The notes below the pieces were generated by a model. It worked only from the letters and a program-made list of their open reading frames with translations. It was not told where the DNA came from and ran no database searches. The position numbers were made by a program, and so were the translations under genes. Shown one piece after another: positions 7,436 through 15,873 of a stretch of 64,000 nucleotides of DNA; within the stretch, counting starts at the first letter, position 1, and each line of letters begins with the position of its first letter. Origin of the DNA: Nitrobacter sp. Nb-311A (lineage in GTDB: Bacteria; Pseudomonadota; Alphaproteobacteria; Rhizobiales; Xanthobacteraceae); NCBI RefSeq assembly GCF_000152905.1, contig NZ_AAMY01000010.1, positions 1-64,000 of the forward strand, given 5' to 3'.

Positions 7436-7667
7436 ACCGTCGAGAGATCCTGCCAGCCGCTCATGCGCTCACTCTTTCCTGTACCGTGGGAAGGTGCGGG
7501 AGACGCCCAAAATTCCCTTTCCGTATCAATGGATCAAAACCTCCATTGTGCGGGCGATACGTGTTGATTTTACTGCGGTATTCCACTTCTTTCGAGCGCA
7601 CCATCAGATAAATGCGGATCGAAAACATTGGCCCTGCGCCTTGCGGTCAAAACGGCATGTGCAATCA

Positions 7668-8666
7668 TTACGTTGCGGCGGAGCCTGAGTGACCGATCCT
7701 GGGCAGGCGTCCCGACTCGGGAAACCGTCGTCCTTCCTCGGTCAGGGACCAGGCGATGCTTTTGGAAAAACCCGCCATGATCGACCGGGGCTTGATCAAC
7801 CCGAGAGCTTCCAATTTATCCCGGATGACGATCGCGCTGTTGTCGCTAAGTTCACAATAATCGGACGTGTGAAGTTTCTGTCGATACCAGTATCCGACAA
7901 GTTCGCGAACGTATGCTTCCGATGGGCTCTTGAGGAGATAGTCATAGAGCCCGGCGAAAAGATCACCCAATAAAACTAGCTGCGATATCTTGTCCGGCGC
8001 GCCTTCTTCCGTTCGATAGATCAGCAGTTCCACGGTAACTGAATCGGCCAAACCTGGAATCGGATGAGATGATGACTTGTCGCTATCGAGATCGGCAAGC
8101 TTCTGACGCAGATCCGCATTCTCGATTCGCAGCTTTTCCAATTCCTGGAGAAGCTTCGGATTGATGGCCTGGTCCCCACGTATCCAGCCCACGCCGGGTT
8201 TCAGATTCACGGCAGTCGCGACGGCCATTACAACCTTCATGCAAAGGTCGTTTTCGTCGCTCCAGAATTCGACGATGCGACCGGTCTTCAAACGGGCTTT
8301 GAAGGCATCCAGCTTTGCTTTTAGCGGTGCTTCCGGTTCGACCGTGCCGATCGTTATGTCGTCCGGCTTTTGCGAAAGGAACGCAAGTATCGGGATGCCT
8401 TTTGATTGCGCATATTCAAACGCATCTTCCGTGAAAGTCAGTTCATCGCCGGACAGCGAGCCGTAACGGCGGCCAACGAGCATGATATAATAGTCGCTGC
8501 GATCAATGATCCGCTTGATATAGTCCAGTTGCTGTCGATCGGTTATTGGAAACGATTCCATGCCCGCGGGCATATATCCCGCTTTTGCAAGCGTATTGCT
8601 GACGGCCTGACGCTCCTTCAGATCGGCGTCCGCCGAAGCAATGAAAATCTGAAAAACCCGGTCCAC
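7668..8666 (-). CDS. DUF4062 domain protein, possible defence sensor/effector
   Basis: A 332-residue protein with a GTG start that has a well-placed GAGGAAA site. Residues about 5-150 match DUF4062, a TIR-like Rossmann fold: VFQIFIASADADLKERQAV, then a segment ending in SDYYIMLVGRRYGSL and later ELTFTEDAFEYAQSKGIP. A coiled-coil stretch follows (about 172-195, LLQELEKLRIENADLRQKL). The last 120 residues look like a helical/winged-helix domain ending LGLIKPRSI...SLTEEGRRF. DUF4062 often occurs as the N-terminal domain of STAND or other immunity proteins, but no ATPase is present here. The gene stands alone between dmeF and small ORFs and its base composition looks less GC-rich than the core genes, suggesting transfer. 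Confidence 0.75.
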   Translation of the reverse strand: MDRVFQIFIASADADLKERQAVSNTLAKAGYMPAGMESFPITDRQQLDYIKRIIDRSDYYIMLVGRRYGSLSGDELTFTEDAFEYAQSKGIPILAFLSQKPDDITIGTVEPEAPLKAKLDAFKARLKTGRIVEFWSDENDLCMKVVMAVATAVNLKPGVGWIRGDQAINPKLLQELEKLRIENADLRQKLADLDSDKSSSHPIPGLADSVTVELLIYRTEEGAPDKISQLVLLGDLFAGLYDYLLKSPSEAYVRELVGYWYRQKLHTSDYCELSDNSAIVIRDKLEALGLIKPRSIMAGFSKSIAWSLTEEGRRFPESGRLPRIGHSGSAAT

Positions 8667-8832
8667 CAGAACGTTTCCTCATCGCGGATTTGACCCTGCG
8701 CTGCCGACACCCAGGATTTGTCAATCATGTGTCATGTGGCTGGGATAAGTGGAAGGCGTTTCGGGTATCTCGCGGGCCAGCCCGATACGGGTGTTAATCT
8801 TTTGTTTACCATGCGGCTCATAGGCTTCGTTC

Positions 8833-9066
8833 ATGATGATCTCGCGCAGCAACACTCGTAACGATATCATGTCGCTCGAAACCGCTGCGGCGGTTGCTCG
8901 CGGCGGCTTCGCCTGCATCTTTTCATCTTCCGACGAGTACGAGCGAGCACTCATTAAGGAGCGTCGCGCCCGAGGCCGATATATCTTCTCACGAGGCGGC
9001 TGGTCGACGACGATTTTGATTGCTCTGCTGATCACGATCGTCGGCATGGTTGTCTATTGGACGTAG
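8833..9066 (+). CDS. Hypothetical small C-terminally anchored membrane protein
   Basis: A 77-residue frame with a charged N-terminal two thirds and one C-terminal membrane helix (ILIALLITIVGMVVYW, about residues 60-75). ATGs at 8833, 8836 and 8869 are all possible starts and none has a good ribosome site. A competing leftward frame overlaps it, but lacks any coherent fold or signal. I prefer this strand because of the clean membrane segment; the existence of the gene is uncertain. Confidence 0.4.
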   Translation: MMISRSNTRNDIMSLETAAAVARGGFACIFSSSDEYERALIKERRARGRYIFSRGGWSTTILIALLITIVGMVVYWT

Positions 9067-9248
9067 GAAGAGCAGGGCCCGTGGACCCAGAGGGAGATCG
9101 CTGGTCAGGTCATTCGCGTCCACGGTCGACCGCCGTTTTTCTGCGAACAAAACACCCGATCTTAACCGTTATCGGCTCGGCAGGTGGCGGGACGATGCTC
9201 GAGTGCTAGAATTGGAGGATGATCCGGCTTGTCACAGTCGCCTCCGTG

Positions 9249-9410
9249 ATGTCCACCTACCAGAAACCGGCGGTCGTGGTGGATCCTAATAACAACGCTC
9301 AAACCGACCTTTGGGCGAGCCGGCTGAACGTATCCCGCGAGAGGCTGCTGGAAGCTGTCCTGGAAGTAGGACCCTCGCTGGCGGCCGTGCGGCGGCACCT
9401 CGAAAAGTAA
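9249..9410 (+). CDS. DUF3606-like small protein
   Basis: A 53-residue protein starting MSTYQKPAVVV; an in-frame ATG at 9219, directly after GGAGG, would add ten residues. The core DLWASRLNVSRERLLEAV and VGPSLAAVRRHLEK matches the DUF3606 pattern of a short helical protein with a V-S-x-x-x-L...V-G-x-S-x-x-x-V signature. DUF3606 proteins are common and often multicopy in rhizobiales; their function is unknown. It stands alone upstream of glyA. Confidence 0.6.
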   Translation: MSTYQKPAVVVDPNNNAQTDLWASRLNVSRERLLEAVLEVGPSLAAVRRHLEK

Positions 9411-9590
9411 TAAGGTTTTCGCGGCGACTACGCGCCGTGTATGCACCATATATTGCCTGAAGCGTCGGGCCGAGGCGCAACACCTTGGCCGCTTTGATTC
9501 GATGTGCTATCTGGCGGGAGTTCGCTTCGACCACCTGCTATTGCTGTTGCGTCCGTGCATCACGGGCTGCTCTGCCGAGGGTATTTTTGC

Positions 9591-10895
9591 ATGGATTCGT
9601 CCGCCAGAACCGCGTCCGCGCCCGATCCTTTCTTTGCGGCCACCCTGGCCGAGGCCGATCCGGAGATCACCGCCGCGATCAACGGCGAGTTGGGCCGTCA
9701 GCGTCACGAGATTGAACTGATTGCGTCGGAAAACATCGTCAGCCGTGCGGTTCTGGAGGCGCAGGGTTCGGTGATGACCAACAAATATGCCGAGGGTTAT
9801 CCGGGCGCGCGTTATTATGGCGGATGTGAATGGGTCGATGTCGCCGAAACGCTGGCGATCGAGCGGGCCAAAAAGCTGTTCGGCGCCCGGTTTGCCAACG
9901 TCCAGCCGAATTCGGGCAGCCAGATGAACCAGGCGGTCTTTCTGGCGCTGCTTCAGCCAGGCGACACCTTCATGGGGCTCGACCTCGCTGCTGGAGGCCA
10001 CCTGACGCATGGCGCGCCGGTCAATATGTCCGGCAAGTGGTTCAAGGCGGCACACTACACCGTACGGCGTGACGATCATTTGATCGATATGGATGAGGTG
10101 GCCCGCCGCGCCGAGGAGGTCAAGCCGAAGCTGATTATCGCCGGGGGCTCGGCCTATTCGCGGCCGTGGGATTTCAAGCGCTTTCGCGAGATCGCCGACA
10201 GCGTCGGCGCGTATCTGATGGTGGACATGGCGCACTTCGCGGGCCTGGTTGCGGGAGGCGTTCATGCCTCGCCGGTACCACACGCGCATGTGACGACGAC
10301 CACGACCCACAAGTCGCTGCGCGGACCGCGCGGCGGTCTGATCCTGTGCAATGATGAAGCGCTGGCCAAGAAGTTCAATTCGGCCATCTTTCCCGGATTG
10401 CAGGGCGGTCCGCTGATGCACGTCATCGCCGCCAAGGCTGTAGCGTTCGGCGAGGCGTTGCGGCCGGACTTCAAGCTTTACGCGAAGAACGTCGTCGAAA
10501 ATGCCAAGGCGCTGGCTGAAAGTCTTCGTGGCCACGGTTTCGAGATCGTCTCTGGCGGCACAGACAACCACCTGATGCTGGTGGACCTGCGGCCCAAGGG
10601 ACTGAAGGGCAACGTTTCGGAAAAGGCGCTCGTTCGCGCTGGACTGACCTGCAATAAGAATGGCATTCCCTTCGATCCCGAAAAGCCGTTCGTGACCTCA
10701 GGCCTGCGCCTCGGCACGCCCGCCACCACCACGCGCGGCTTTGGGGTGAGCGAGTTCAAGCAGGTCGGCGGCCTGATAGCGGAAGTGCTTACGGCCATTG
10801 CACAATCCGAGGACGGCAAGGCCCCACTGGTCGAGGCGGCGGTGAAGGAGAAGGTCAAGGCGCTGACGGATCGCTTTCCGATCTATCAGGATTAG
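9591..10895 (+). CDS. glyA: Serine hydroxymethyltransferase
   Basis: A 434-residue PLP enzyme that converts serine and tetrahydrofolate to glycine and 5,10-methylene-THF, the main source of one-carbon units. I start at the ATG at 9591; the frame is open further upstream but only this start gives the family length. The pyridoxal lysine is in [11 protein letters not shown] (Lys241). Other family landmarks are [14 protein letters not shown] near the N terminus, [11 protein letters not shown], and the C-terminal [12 protein letters not shown]. It is followed by nrdR and the riboflavin genes on the same strand, the order usual in alphaproteobacteria. Confidence 0.97.
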   Translation: MDSSARTASAPDPFFAATLAEADPEITAAINGELGRQRHEIELIASENIVSRAVLEAQGSVMTNKYAEGYPGARYYGGCEWVDVAETLAIERAKKLFGARFANVQPNSGSQMNQAVFLALLQPGDTFMGLDLAAGGHLTHGAPVNMSGKWFKAAHYTVRRDDHLIDMDEVARRAEEVKPKLIIAGGSAYSRPWDFKRFREIADSVGAYLMVDMAHFAGLVAGGVHASPVPHAHVTTTTTHKSLRGPRGGLILCNDEALAKKFNSAIFPGLQGGPLMHVIAAKAVAFGEALRPDFKLYAKNVVENAKALAESLRGHGFEIVSGGTDNHLMLVDLRPKGLKGNVSEKALVRAGLTCNKNGIPFDPEKPFVTSGLRLGTPATTTRGFGVSEFKQVGGLIAEVLTAIAQSEDGKAPLVEAAVKEKVKALTDRFPIYQD

Positions 10896-10918
10896 ATGAA
10901 GTCGCGTCTGAAGTTCGG

Positions 10919-10936
10919 TGACGCTTCGAAGCGTCA
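10919..10936. terminator. Weak hairpin after glyA
   Basis: TGACGCTT-CG-AAGCGTCA is a fully self-complementary 18-mer 24 bases after the glyA stop. It lacks a T tract, so termination would be weak or Rho-aided; it may instead be a transcript-stabilising stem. Confidence 0.35.
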
Positions 10937-11055
10937 TACGTGGGATTAACTCACGCGCTCATCTCCTTGAAAACAATAAATTAACGGGATGTAGAGAGCC
11001 CAGTAATCCCGGGTTCCGAACGACCATCCCGGCGATGGTCAAGGTGAGTTGAGAG

Positions 11056-11538
11056 ATGCGCTGCCCGAGCTGCAACAGTTTGGATACGCAGGTCAAGGAT
11101 TCCCGGCCGACCGAGGATTCAGCCGTCATCCGGCGCAGGCGGGTCTGCATGGCTTGCAATTTCCGATTCACGACGTTTGAGCGGGTGCAACTGCGCGAAC
11201 TCACGGTCATCAAGCGCAACGGTCGGCGGGTGCCGTTCGACCGCGACAAGCTGGTACGCTCGTTGCAGATCAGCTTGCGCAAGCGGCCGGTTGAACCCGA
11301 GCAGATCGAAACCATGGTCTCGGCCATCGTCCGCGAACTCGAAAGTGGCGGTGAGGCCGAAATTTCGTCCGAAACCATCGGCGAGATCGTCATGGACCAC
11401 CTGCGAAGCCTTGATGATGTGGCCTATGTGCGCTTTGCCTCGGTCTACCGCAATTTCCGCGAGGCCAAAGACTTCGAGGCGGTACTGGGCGAACTCTCCA
11501 GCGAGGACGATGCGCGGCGGGTACCGCTGCGCAAATGA
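11056..11538 (+). CDS. nrdR: Transcriptional repressor NrdR of ribonucleotide reductase genes
   Basis: A 160-residue repressor with an N-terminal zinc ribbon (Cys3, Cys6, Cys31, Cys34) and an ATP-cone (about residues 46-136), including [16 protein letters not shown]. It senses ATP/dATP and represses ribonucleotide reductase genes; the B12-dependent nrdJ in this window is a likely target. The ATG at 11056 follows GAGAG. Its stop overlaps the ribD start (ATGA), so it leads the riboflavin operon, a conserved arrangement in alphaproteobacteria. Confidence 0.97.
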   Translation: MRCPSCNSLDTQVKDSRPTEDSAVIRRRRVCMACNFRFTTFERVQLRELTVIKRNGRRVPFDRDKLVRSLQISLRKRPVEPEQIETMVSAIVRELESGGEAEISSETIGEIVMDHLRSLDDVAYVRFASVYRNFREAKDFEAVLGELSSEDDARRVPLRK

Positions 11539-12686
11539 TCTTCCGCATTCTGGAAGAGCAGAACGACGCCTGCCTCCGGACGGAGAAAGCAGCCGACCTG
11601 CATTTCATGCAACTGGCGCTTGCGCTGGGCCGTCGCAGCCTGGGCGCGAGCGCGCCTAACCCGGCTGTGGGCGCCGTCATCGTGAAAAACGGTGTGATCG
11701 TCGGTCGCGGCTGGACTCAGCCTGGAGGACGCCCGCACGCCGAGGCCGAGGCGCTGCGGCGGGCGGGAGAGGCGGCGCGCGGTGCGACACTATATGTCAC
11801 GCTGGAACCGTGCTCTCACGTTGGGAAAACCCCGCCATGCGCCGATGCCGTGATCGCAGCCGGCATTACCCGCGTTGTGTCCGCGATCGAGGATCCCACC
11901 CCCGAAGTCGCAGGGAAAGGTCATGCCCGGTTGCGGGCTGCCGGCATATCCGTGGAGGTCGGACTTTGCGCGGATGAGGCGGCTCACCATCACGCCGGGC
12001 ATTTACGGCGGGTCCGGGACGGACGCCCGCACATCATTCTCAAACTCGCGATGTCCAGCGACGGAATGATCGCTGCCGCTGGCGGCATTCCGGTCGCCAT
12101 TACGGGCGAGGCGGCGAAGGCGCGGGTGCATCTGCTGCGCGCGCAATGCAGCGCGATTCTGGTCGGTATAGGCACCGTACTGGCTGACGACCCCATGCTG
12201 ACCTGCCGGCTTCCCGGGATGGAAACGCGTTCGCCGCCGCGTGTGGTCCTGGATCATGCGCTACGCATCCCGGAAAGCAGCCGCCTTGTTCAATCCGCGC
12301 ATGAGACTCCGCTTTGGATCATGACCTCGGAATTCGCCGAAGCATCAAGGGCGATGAAACTCGGCGCGGCCGGCGTGCAGGTGATGCGCGTCCCGGTCGC
12401 GGCTGAAGCGCCCGGGCTCGATCTCCTGGAGGTTCTCCGCGCGCTCTCTGAACGGGGAGTCACCCGGCTGATCGTCGAAGGCGGAGCGCGCATTGCAGCG
12501 TCGTTCGTCGCGGCGGCGCTGGTTGACGAAGCGTGGCTGCTGAGCGGTCCGGATCCGATCGGCGACGACGGCGTAGCCGCGCTCGGGGCCTTGCCGCTGA
12601 CCGCCATTACCGGGTCGCCGCGGTTCAGAATGCGTGCGTGCGAGACGCTGGATCAGGACGCTCTCGCGATTTACGAACGTGTCTAA
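11535..12686 (+). CDS. ribD: Bifunctional riboflavin deaminase/reductase RibD
   Basis: A 383-residue bifunctional enzyme for steps two and three of riboflavin synthesis. The N-terminal deaminase (about 23-165) shows the zinc site [14 protein letters not shown] and [16 protein letters not shown]. The C-terminal pyrimidine reductase (about 170-380) shows [11 protein letters not shown] and [13 protein letters not shown], the NADPH-binding region. It overlaps nrdR by four bases and is followed by ribE after about 100 bases. Length is normal for the family. The first 22 residues are an extension before the deaminase; FMQLALALG begins the conserved part. Confidence 0.96.
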   Translation: MIFRILEEQNDACLRTEKAADLHFMQLALALGRRSLGASAPNPAVGAVIVKNGVIVGRGWTQPGGRPHAEAEALRRAGEAARGATLYVTLEPCSHVGKTPPCADAVIAAGITRVVSAIEDPTPEVAGKGHARLRAAGISVEVGLCADEAAHHHAGHLRRVRDGRPHIILKLAMSSDGMIAAAGGIPVAITGEAAKARVHLLRAQCSAILVGIGTVLADDPMLTCRLPGMETRSPPRVVLDHALRIPESSRLVQSAHETPLWIMTSEFAEASRAMKLGAAGVQVMRVPVAAEAPGLDLLEVLRALSERGVTRLIVEGGARIAASFVAAALVDEAWLLSGPDPIGDDGVAALGALPLTAITGSPRFRMRACETLDQDALAIYERV

Positions 12687-12789
12687 AACGTGTCTAAATG
12701 GAGTTACGTTTGAAGCCGTCGTGCCCGTCCTTTGGCCGGGCGTCTACCTCTTTCGGCCGCTGCGGACGTACTGGATTTGGAAGGCTCTG

Positions 12790-13419
12790 ATGTTCACCGG
12801 CATAGTGACCGACATCGGCGAGATCGAAAGCGTGACGCGCACGGCGCAGAACCAGCTCCACCGTCTCCGCATCCTCTGCCACTATGACCAAACCACCATC
12901 GCGGATGGCGCGTCGATCGCCTGCAACGGCGCGTGTCTGACGGTCGTTGCCTCCGGTGTCGCTGGCGGCTCGACCTGGTTCGATGTCGATGTCGGGGCGG
13001 AGACGCTCAACGTGACGACGGCAAAGCACTGGGCCGTGGGAACACGGCTTAATCTTGAACGCGCGTTGAAGATCGGGGACGAGCTTGGCGGCCACATTGT
13101 CGCAGGTCACGTCGATGGAATCGCGACCATACTGACGCGCGACGATCAGTACGGCATGGCGCGTTTTGAATTCTCCACTGCTCCGAAGTTGGCGCGTTTC
13201 ATCGCCGTCAAGGGCTCGGTGACATTGGACGGCGTATCGCTGACGGTGAACAGCGTTCGGCACGAGGCGTTTTCGGTGCTTACAATTCCGCGCACGCTCG
13301 GCCTTACCACGCTGGGCGACTGGCGCCAGAACAGCGAGGTCAATATCGAGGTCGACCTGATGGCGCGGTATGCCGCGCGCCTGAACGAGATGAAAAGCGA
13401 TTCATTGACGGAAGCATGA
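12790..13419 (+). CDS. ribE: Riboflavin synthase alpha subunit
   Basis: A 209-residue trimeric enzyme that dismutates two 6,7-dimethyl-8-ribityllumazine molecules to riboflavin. It contains two similar lumazine-binding barrels: the first opens MFTGIVTDIGEIE and includes ADGASIACNGACLTVV, the second includes GSVTLDGVSLTVN. The linker GGHIVAGHVDGIA is the family signature. The ATG at 12790 is chosen because MFTGIV is the universal N terminus; the frame is open upstream. The gene lies between ribD and ribH. Confidence 0.97.
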   Translation: MFTGIVTDIGEIESVTRTAQNQLHRLRILCHYDQTTIADGASIACNGACLTVVASGVAGGSTWFDVDVGAETLNVTTAKHWAVGTRLNLERALKIGDELGGHIVAGHVDGIATILTRDDQYGMARFEFSTAPKLARFIAVKGSVTLDGVSLTVNSVRHEAFSVLTIPRTLGLTTLGDWRQNSEVNIEVDLMARYAARLNEMKSDSLTEA

Positions 13420-13488
13420 TACGCGGGCTACTGGCCTCCTTGGCGGAACGAATACCGGGTAAGCCCGGCACGGCGAACCGGAGCAGTT

Positions 13489-13980
13489 ATGGCAGAGGCA
13501 AGACACGCCCCGCTTAAGGATCAGACAAGCGTCTCCGGCGCACGTGTTTTGATTGTGGAGGCGCGATTCTACGACGATATCCAGGATGCGTTGCTCGAAG
13601 GAGCAGTCGCCGAATTGCGATCCGCGGGCGTCCGTCATGATGTCGTCACCGTTCCGGGCGCTCTGGAGATTCCCGCGGCCATCACCTTCGCGCTTGATGC
13701 GGCCGAGCGGAGCGGCGAGCCTTACGATGCCGTGGTTGCGCTCGGTTGCGTGGTGCGGGGCGACACCATTCATTTCGAGATCGTCTCGATGGAATCCGCC
13801 CGCGCGCTGATGGATCTGTCGGTGCAGCGTCAGGTCGCTCTCGGCAATGGCATCATCACCGTCAACACCGATGCGCAGGCGTGGGCGAGGGCGCGTGCGG
13901 GCGAATTGAACAAGGGCGGCCATGCGGCGCGAGCGGCATTGACGATGCTGCGGCTGAAACGCCGGCTGGCGAAGGCGTAA
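13489..13980 (+). CDS. ribH: 6,7-dimethyl-8-ribityllumazine synthase
   Basis: A 163-residue lumazine synthase that condenses 5-amino-6-ribitylaminouracil with 3,4-dihydroxybutanone phosphate. Conserved elements visible are [29 protein letters not shown] and the later [14 protein letters not shown]; the catalytic histidine is in the GDTIHFE region. It follows ribE by 69 bases and precedes nusB by eight, as in many alphaproteobacteria. A ribBA gene is not in the cluster and must lie elsewhere. Confidence 0.97.
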   Translation: MAEARHAPLKDQTSVSGARVLIVEARFYDDIQDALLEGAVAELRSAGVRHDVVTVPGALEIPAAITFALDAAERSGEPYDAVVALGCVVRGDTIHFEIVSMESARALMDLSVQRQVALGNGIITVNTDAQAWARARAGELNKGGHAARAALTMLRLKRRLAKA

Positions 13981-13988
13981 ACAGAGCG

Positions 13989-14471
13989 ATGGCGGACATC
14001 AAGGCAAGCTTTGACAGGAAAGCAAACAGACGCGGCGCGGCGCGGCTCGCCGCGGTGCAGGCGCTGTATCAGATGGAGATAAGCGGCGCGGGCGTCAACG
14101 ATGTCTTTGCAGAGTTCGATAGCCACTGGCTCGGTAACGAAGTCGAGGGCGACAGATATCTTCCTGCCGAAGCCGCCTTCTTCCGAGACGTGGTGGCAGG
14201 CGTGGTTCGCGATCAGGTCAGGATCGATCCCTTGATCGACGATGCGCTGTCGAAAGGTTGGCCGTTGAAGCGGATCGCCGCGATCCTGCGCGCGGTGCTG
14301 CGCGCCGGCTCGTACGAACTGGAGCATCGCAAGGACATCCCGGCGCGGGTCGTCGTGTCCGAATATGTCGATGTCGCGCACGCCTTCGTTGAAAATGAGG
14401 AAGCCGGTATGGTCAATGCGGTGCTTGACCAGATCGCGCGCCGTTTCCGCGCCGCCGAGTTTACTCGCTAG
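13989..14471 (+). CDS. nusB: Transcription antitermination factor NusB
   Basis: A 160-residue all-helical RNA-binding protein that, with NusE/S10, loads on boxA of rRNA leaders for antitermination. Family landmarks are RRGAARLAAVQALYQME at the N terminus, WPLKRIAAILRAVLRAGSYEL and PARVVVSEYVDVAH in the C-terminal half. I use the ATG at 13989; the frame upstream is inside ribH. The last bases merge with a dispersed repeat that begins at the stop codon. Confidence 0.96.
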   Translation: MADIKASFDRKANRRGAARLAAVQALYQMEISGAGVNDVFAEFDSHWLGNEVEGDRYLPAEAAFFRDVVAGVVRDQVRIDPLIDDALSKGWPLKRIAAILRAVLRAGSYELEHRKDIPARVVVSEYVDVAHAFVENEEAGMVNAVLDQIARRFRAAEFTR

Positions 14472-14573
14472 AGCTTTTCCGCTTCTGATGGAATCAGAAG
14501 CGGGCTCTATGATTTTGATTTGACGCGTTTTCTTCACGCGAACCGGCGTCCACTTCGCTTGAAAACGCTATAG
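14470..14573 (+). repeat. Dispersed repeat, family B
   Basis: About 104 bases starting at the nusB stop. The left part is a hairpin (CGCTTCTGAT / ATCAGAAGCG); the right part carries TTCTTCACGCGAACCGG and ends in GAAAACGCTATAG. Closely similar copies lie at 53790 (same orientation) and 38205, 45781 and 47584 (reverse orientation). It fills the space between nusB and thiL. Confidence 0.8.
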
Positions 14574-14623
14574 CAACGCGTATTCCGCTGCGGCGGCGCG
14601 GATAAGCCTCGACGAGTCGAAAT

Positions 14624-15592
14624 ATGTCCGGTGAAGACGATCTGATCGCTCGCTACTTCAAGCCGATCGCGACCGATCCGGGCGCGCTGGGGCTCGCTGA
14701 CGACGCGGCTGTCCTGAGGGGCGGTAGCAATGATCTCGTGGTCACAACCGATGCGATCGTCGAAGGGGTCCATTTTCTGAGCGGCGATCCGCCGGAAACG
14801 GTCGCCAGGAAGGCGTTGCGTGTCAATCTTTCCGATCTCGCCGCCAAAGGGGCGACGCCCGCCGGATTTGTTCTGTCCCTGGCATTGCGTGAGCAGGATG
14901 AGACATGGCTCTCGGCATTCGCGAGCGGCCTTGCCGAGGACGCCATCACCTTTGATTGTCCGTTGCTCGGCGGCGATACCGTCGCTACTCCGGGACCCCT
15001 GACGATGTCTATCACGGCCTTCGGTCGCGCGCCGCCTGATCGAATGGTTTTGCGCAGCCGCGCGCAGCCCGGTGACCGCATCGTTGTCTCCGGCACGATC
15101 GGCGACGCCACGCTCGGGCTCGCCATTCTCTCGGGCAAAGCGACGGTTAACGACGCCGCTATGCGTGAATCGCTGATCGACCGGTACCGGATCCCGCAGC
15201 CGCGCGTCGGGCTCGCAGAGGCCGTCCGAAACCATGCGCGCGCGGCGATGGATGTTTCCGATGGCCTGGCTGGCGATCTCGTAAAACTCTGTAAGGCGTC
15301 AGGAGTTTCGGCAATCATCGATGCCGCCGCCGTTCCGCTTTCTGAAGCTGCACACGGACTCATGGAGCAAGGGCAGGCGAGTTTCATATCCGTTGTGAGC
15401 GGCGGCGACGATTACGAGATTTTATGCACGATCGCGAAAGATAGCTGGGATCACTTCGCGCGGGAGGCACGAAACGTCGGCGTCGCCGTAACACCAATCG
15501 GAGAAGTCATCGCGGGCGACGCGGCTCCGAAATGGCTTGATACAAAGGGCGAGGATGTCGCGCTGTCGCGGCTTTCCTACAGCCATTTCTGA
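14624..15592 (+). CDS. thiL: Thiamine-monophosphate kinase
   Basis: A 322-residue ATP-dependent kinase that makes thiamine diphosphate from thiamine phosphate. It belongs to the AIR-synthase-like fold: GEDDLIARYF at the N terminus, DDAAVLRGG and VVTTDAIVEGVHF for metal and substrate contact, GGDTVATPGP, and a later AMDVSDGLAGDL and SGGDDYEIL. The order nusB-thiL is conserved across proteobacteria. Normal length; start ATG at 14624 with SGEDDLI as expected. Confidence 0.96.
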   Translation: MSGEDDLIARYFKPIATDPGALGLADDAAVLRGGSNDLVVTTDAIVEGVHFLSGDPPETVARKALRVNLSDLAAKGATPAGFVLSLALREQDETWLSAFASGLAEDAITFDCPLLGGDTVATPGPLTMSITAFGRAPPDRMVLRSRAQPGDRIVVSGTIGDATLGLAILSGKATVNDAAMRESLIDRYRIPQPRVGLAEAVRNHARAAMDVSDGLAGDLVKLCKASGVSAIIDAAAVPLSEAAHGLMEQGQASFISVVSGGDDYEILCTIAKDSWDHFAREARNVGVAVTPIGEVIAGDAAPKWLDTKGEDVALSRLSYSHF

Positions 15593-15801
15593 AATAGTGG
15601 CGGCGCAGTCCTACCGCATGCCAAAATCCGCAGCTCTATGGAGCGCGATGAAGACAAAATGGTGCGGTTTTCGCCCGCATCATGCTTCTCAAAGCATTGA
15701 AATCATAACATTCATGATCTTGGATCAGCTCGCTCCAAAATCATCGTGATCTGGCGTTTTCGAGCGGAAATCTGATTCGCATGAAGAAAACGCGTCACGT
15801 C

Positions 15802-15857
15802 AAAAAGACGGAGGCTTTCACCGTTCCGTGGTGAAAGTCTCCATCCGGGCGTCTTTT
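15802..15857 (-). terminator. Terminator between thiL and rne
   Basis: An inner stem CTTTCAC / GTGAAAG sits inside outer arms AAAAGACG / CGTCTTTT. Both strands end in A/T-rich arms, so it can serve the leftward rne, whose stop is 17 bases away, and the rightward thiL. The stretch before it (15593-15800) holds only degenerate remnants of dispersed repeats. Confidence 0.7.
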
Positions 15858-15873
15858 GCACTGGAAGGCTGGT

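Noticed and set aside
8721-9047. A 108-codon leftward frame opposite the small membrane protein
   Set aside because: No ribosome site, membrane segment or family character; the rightward frame is preferred, though weakly.
9411-9590. Glycine riboswitch before glyA
   Set aside because: No tandem glycine aptamer pattern; the sequence is short and lacks the conserved loops.
9507-10571. A 354-codon leftward frame opposite glyA
   Set aside because: Shadow of the conserved glyA frame.
12687-13488. FMN riboswitch around ribE/ribH
   Set aside because: No conserved RFN stems are seen and the gaps are too short.
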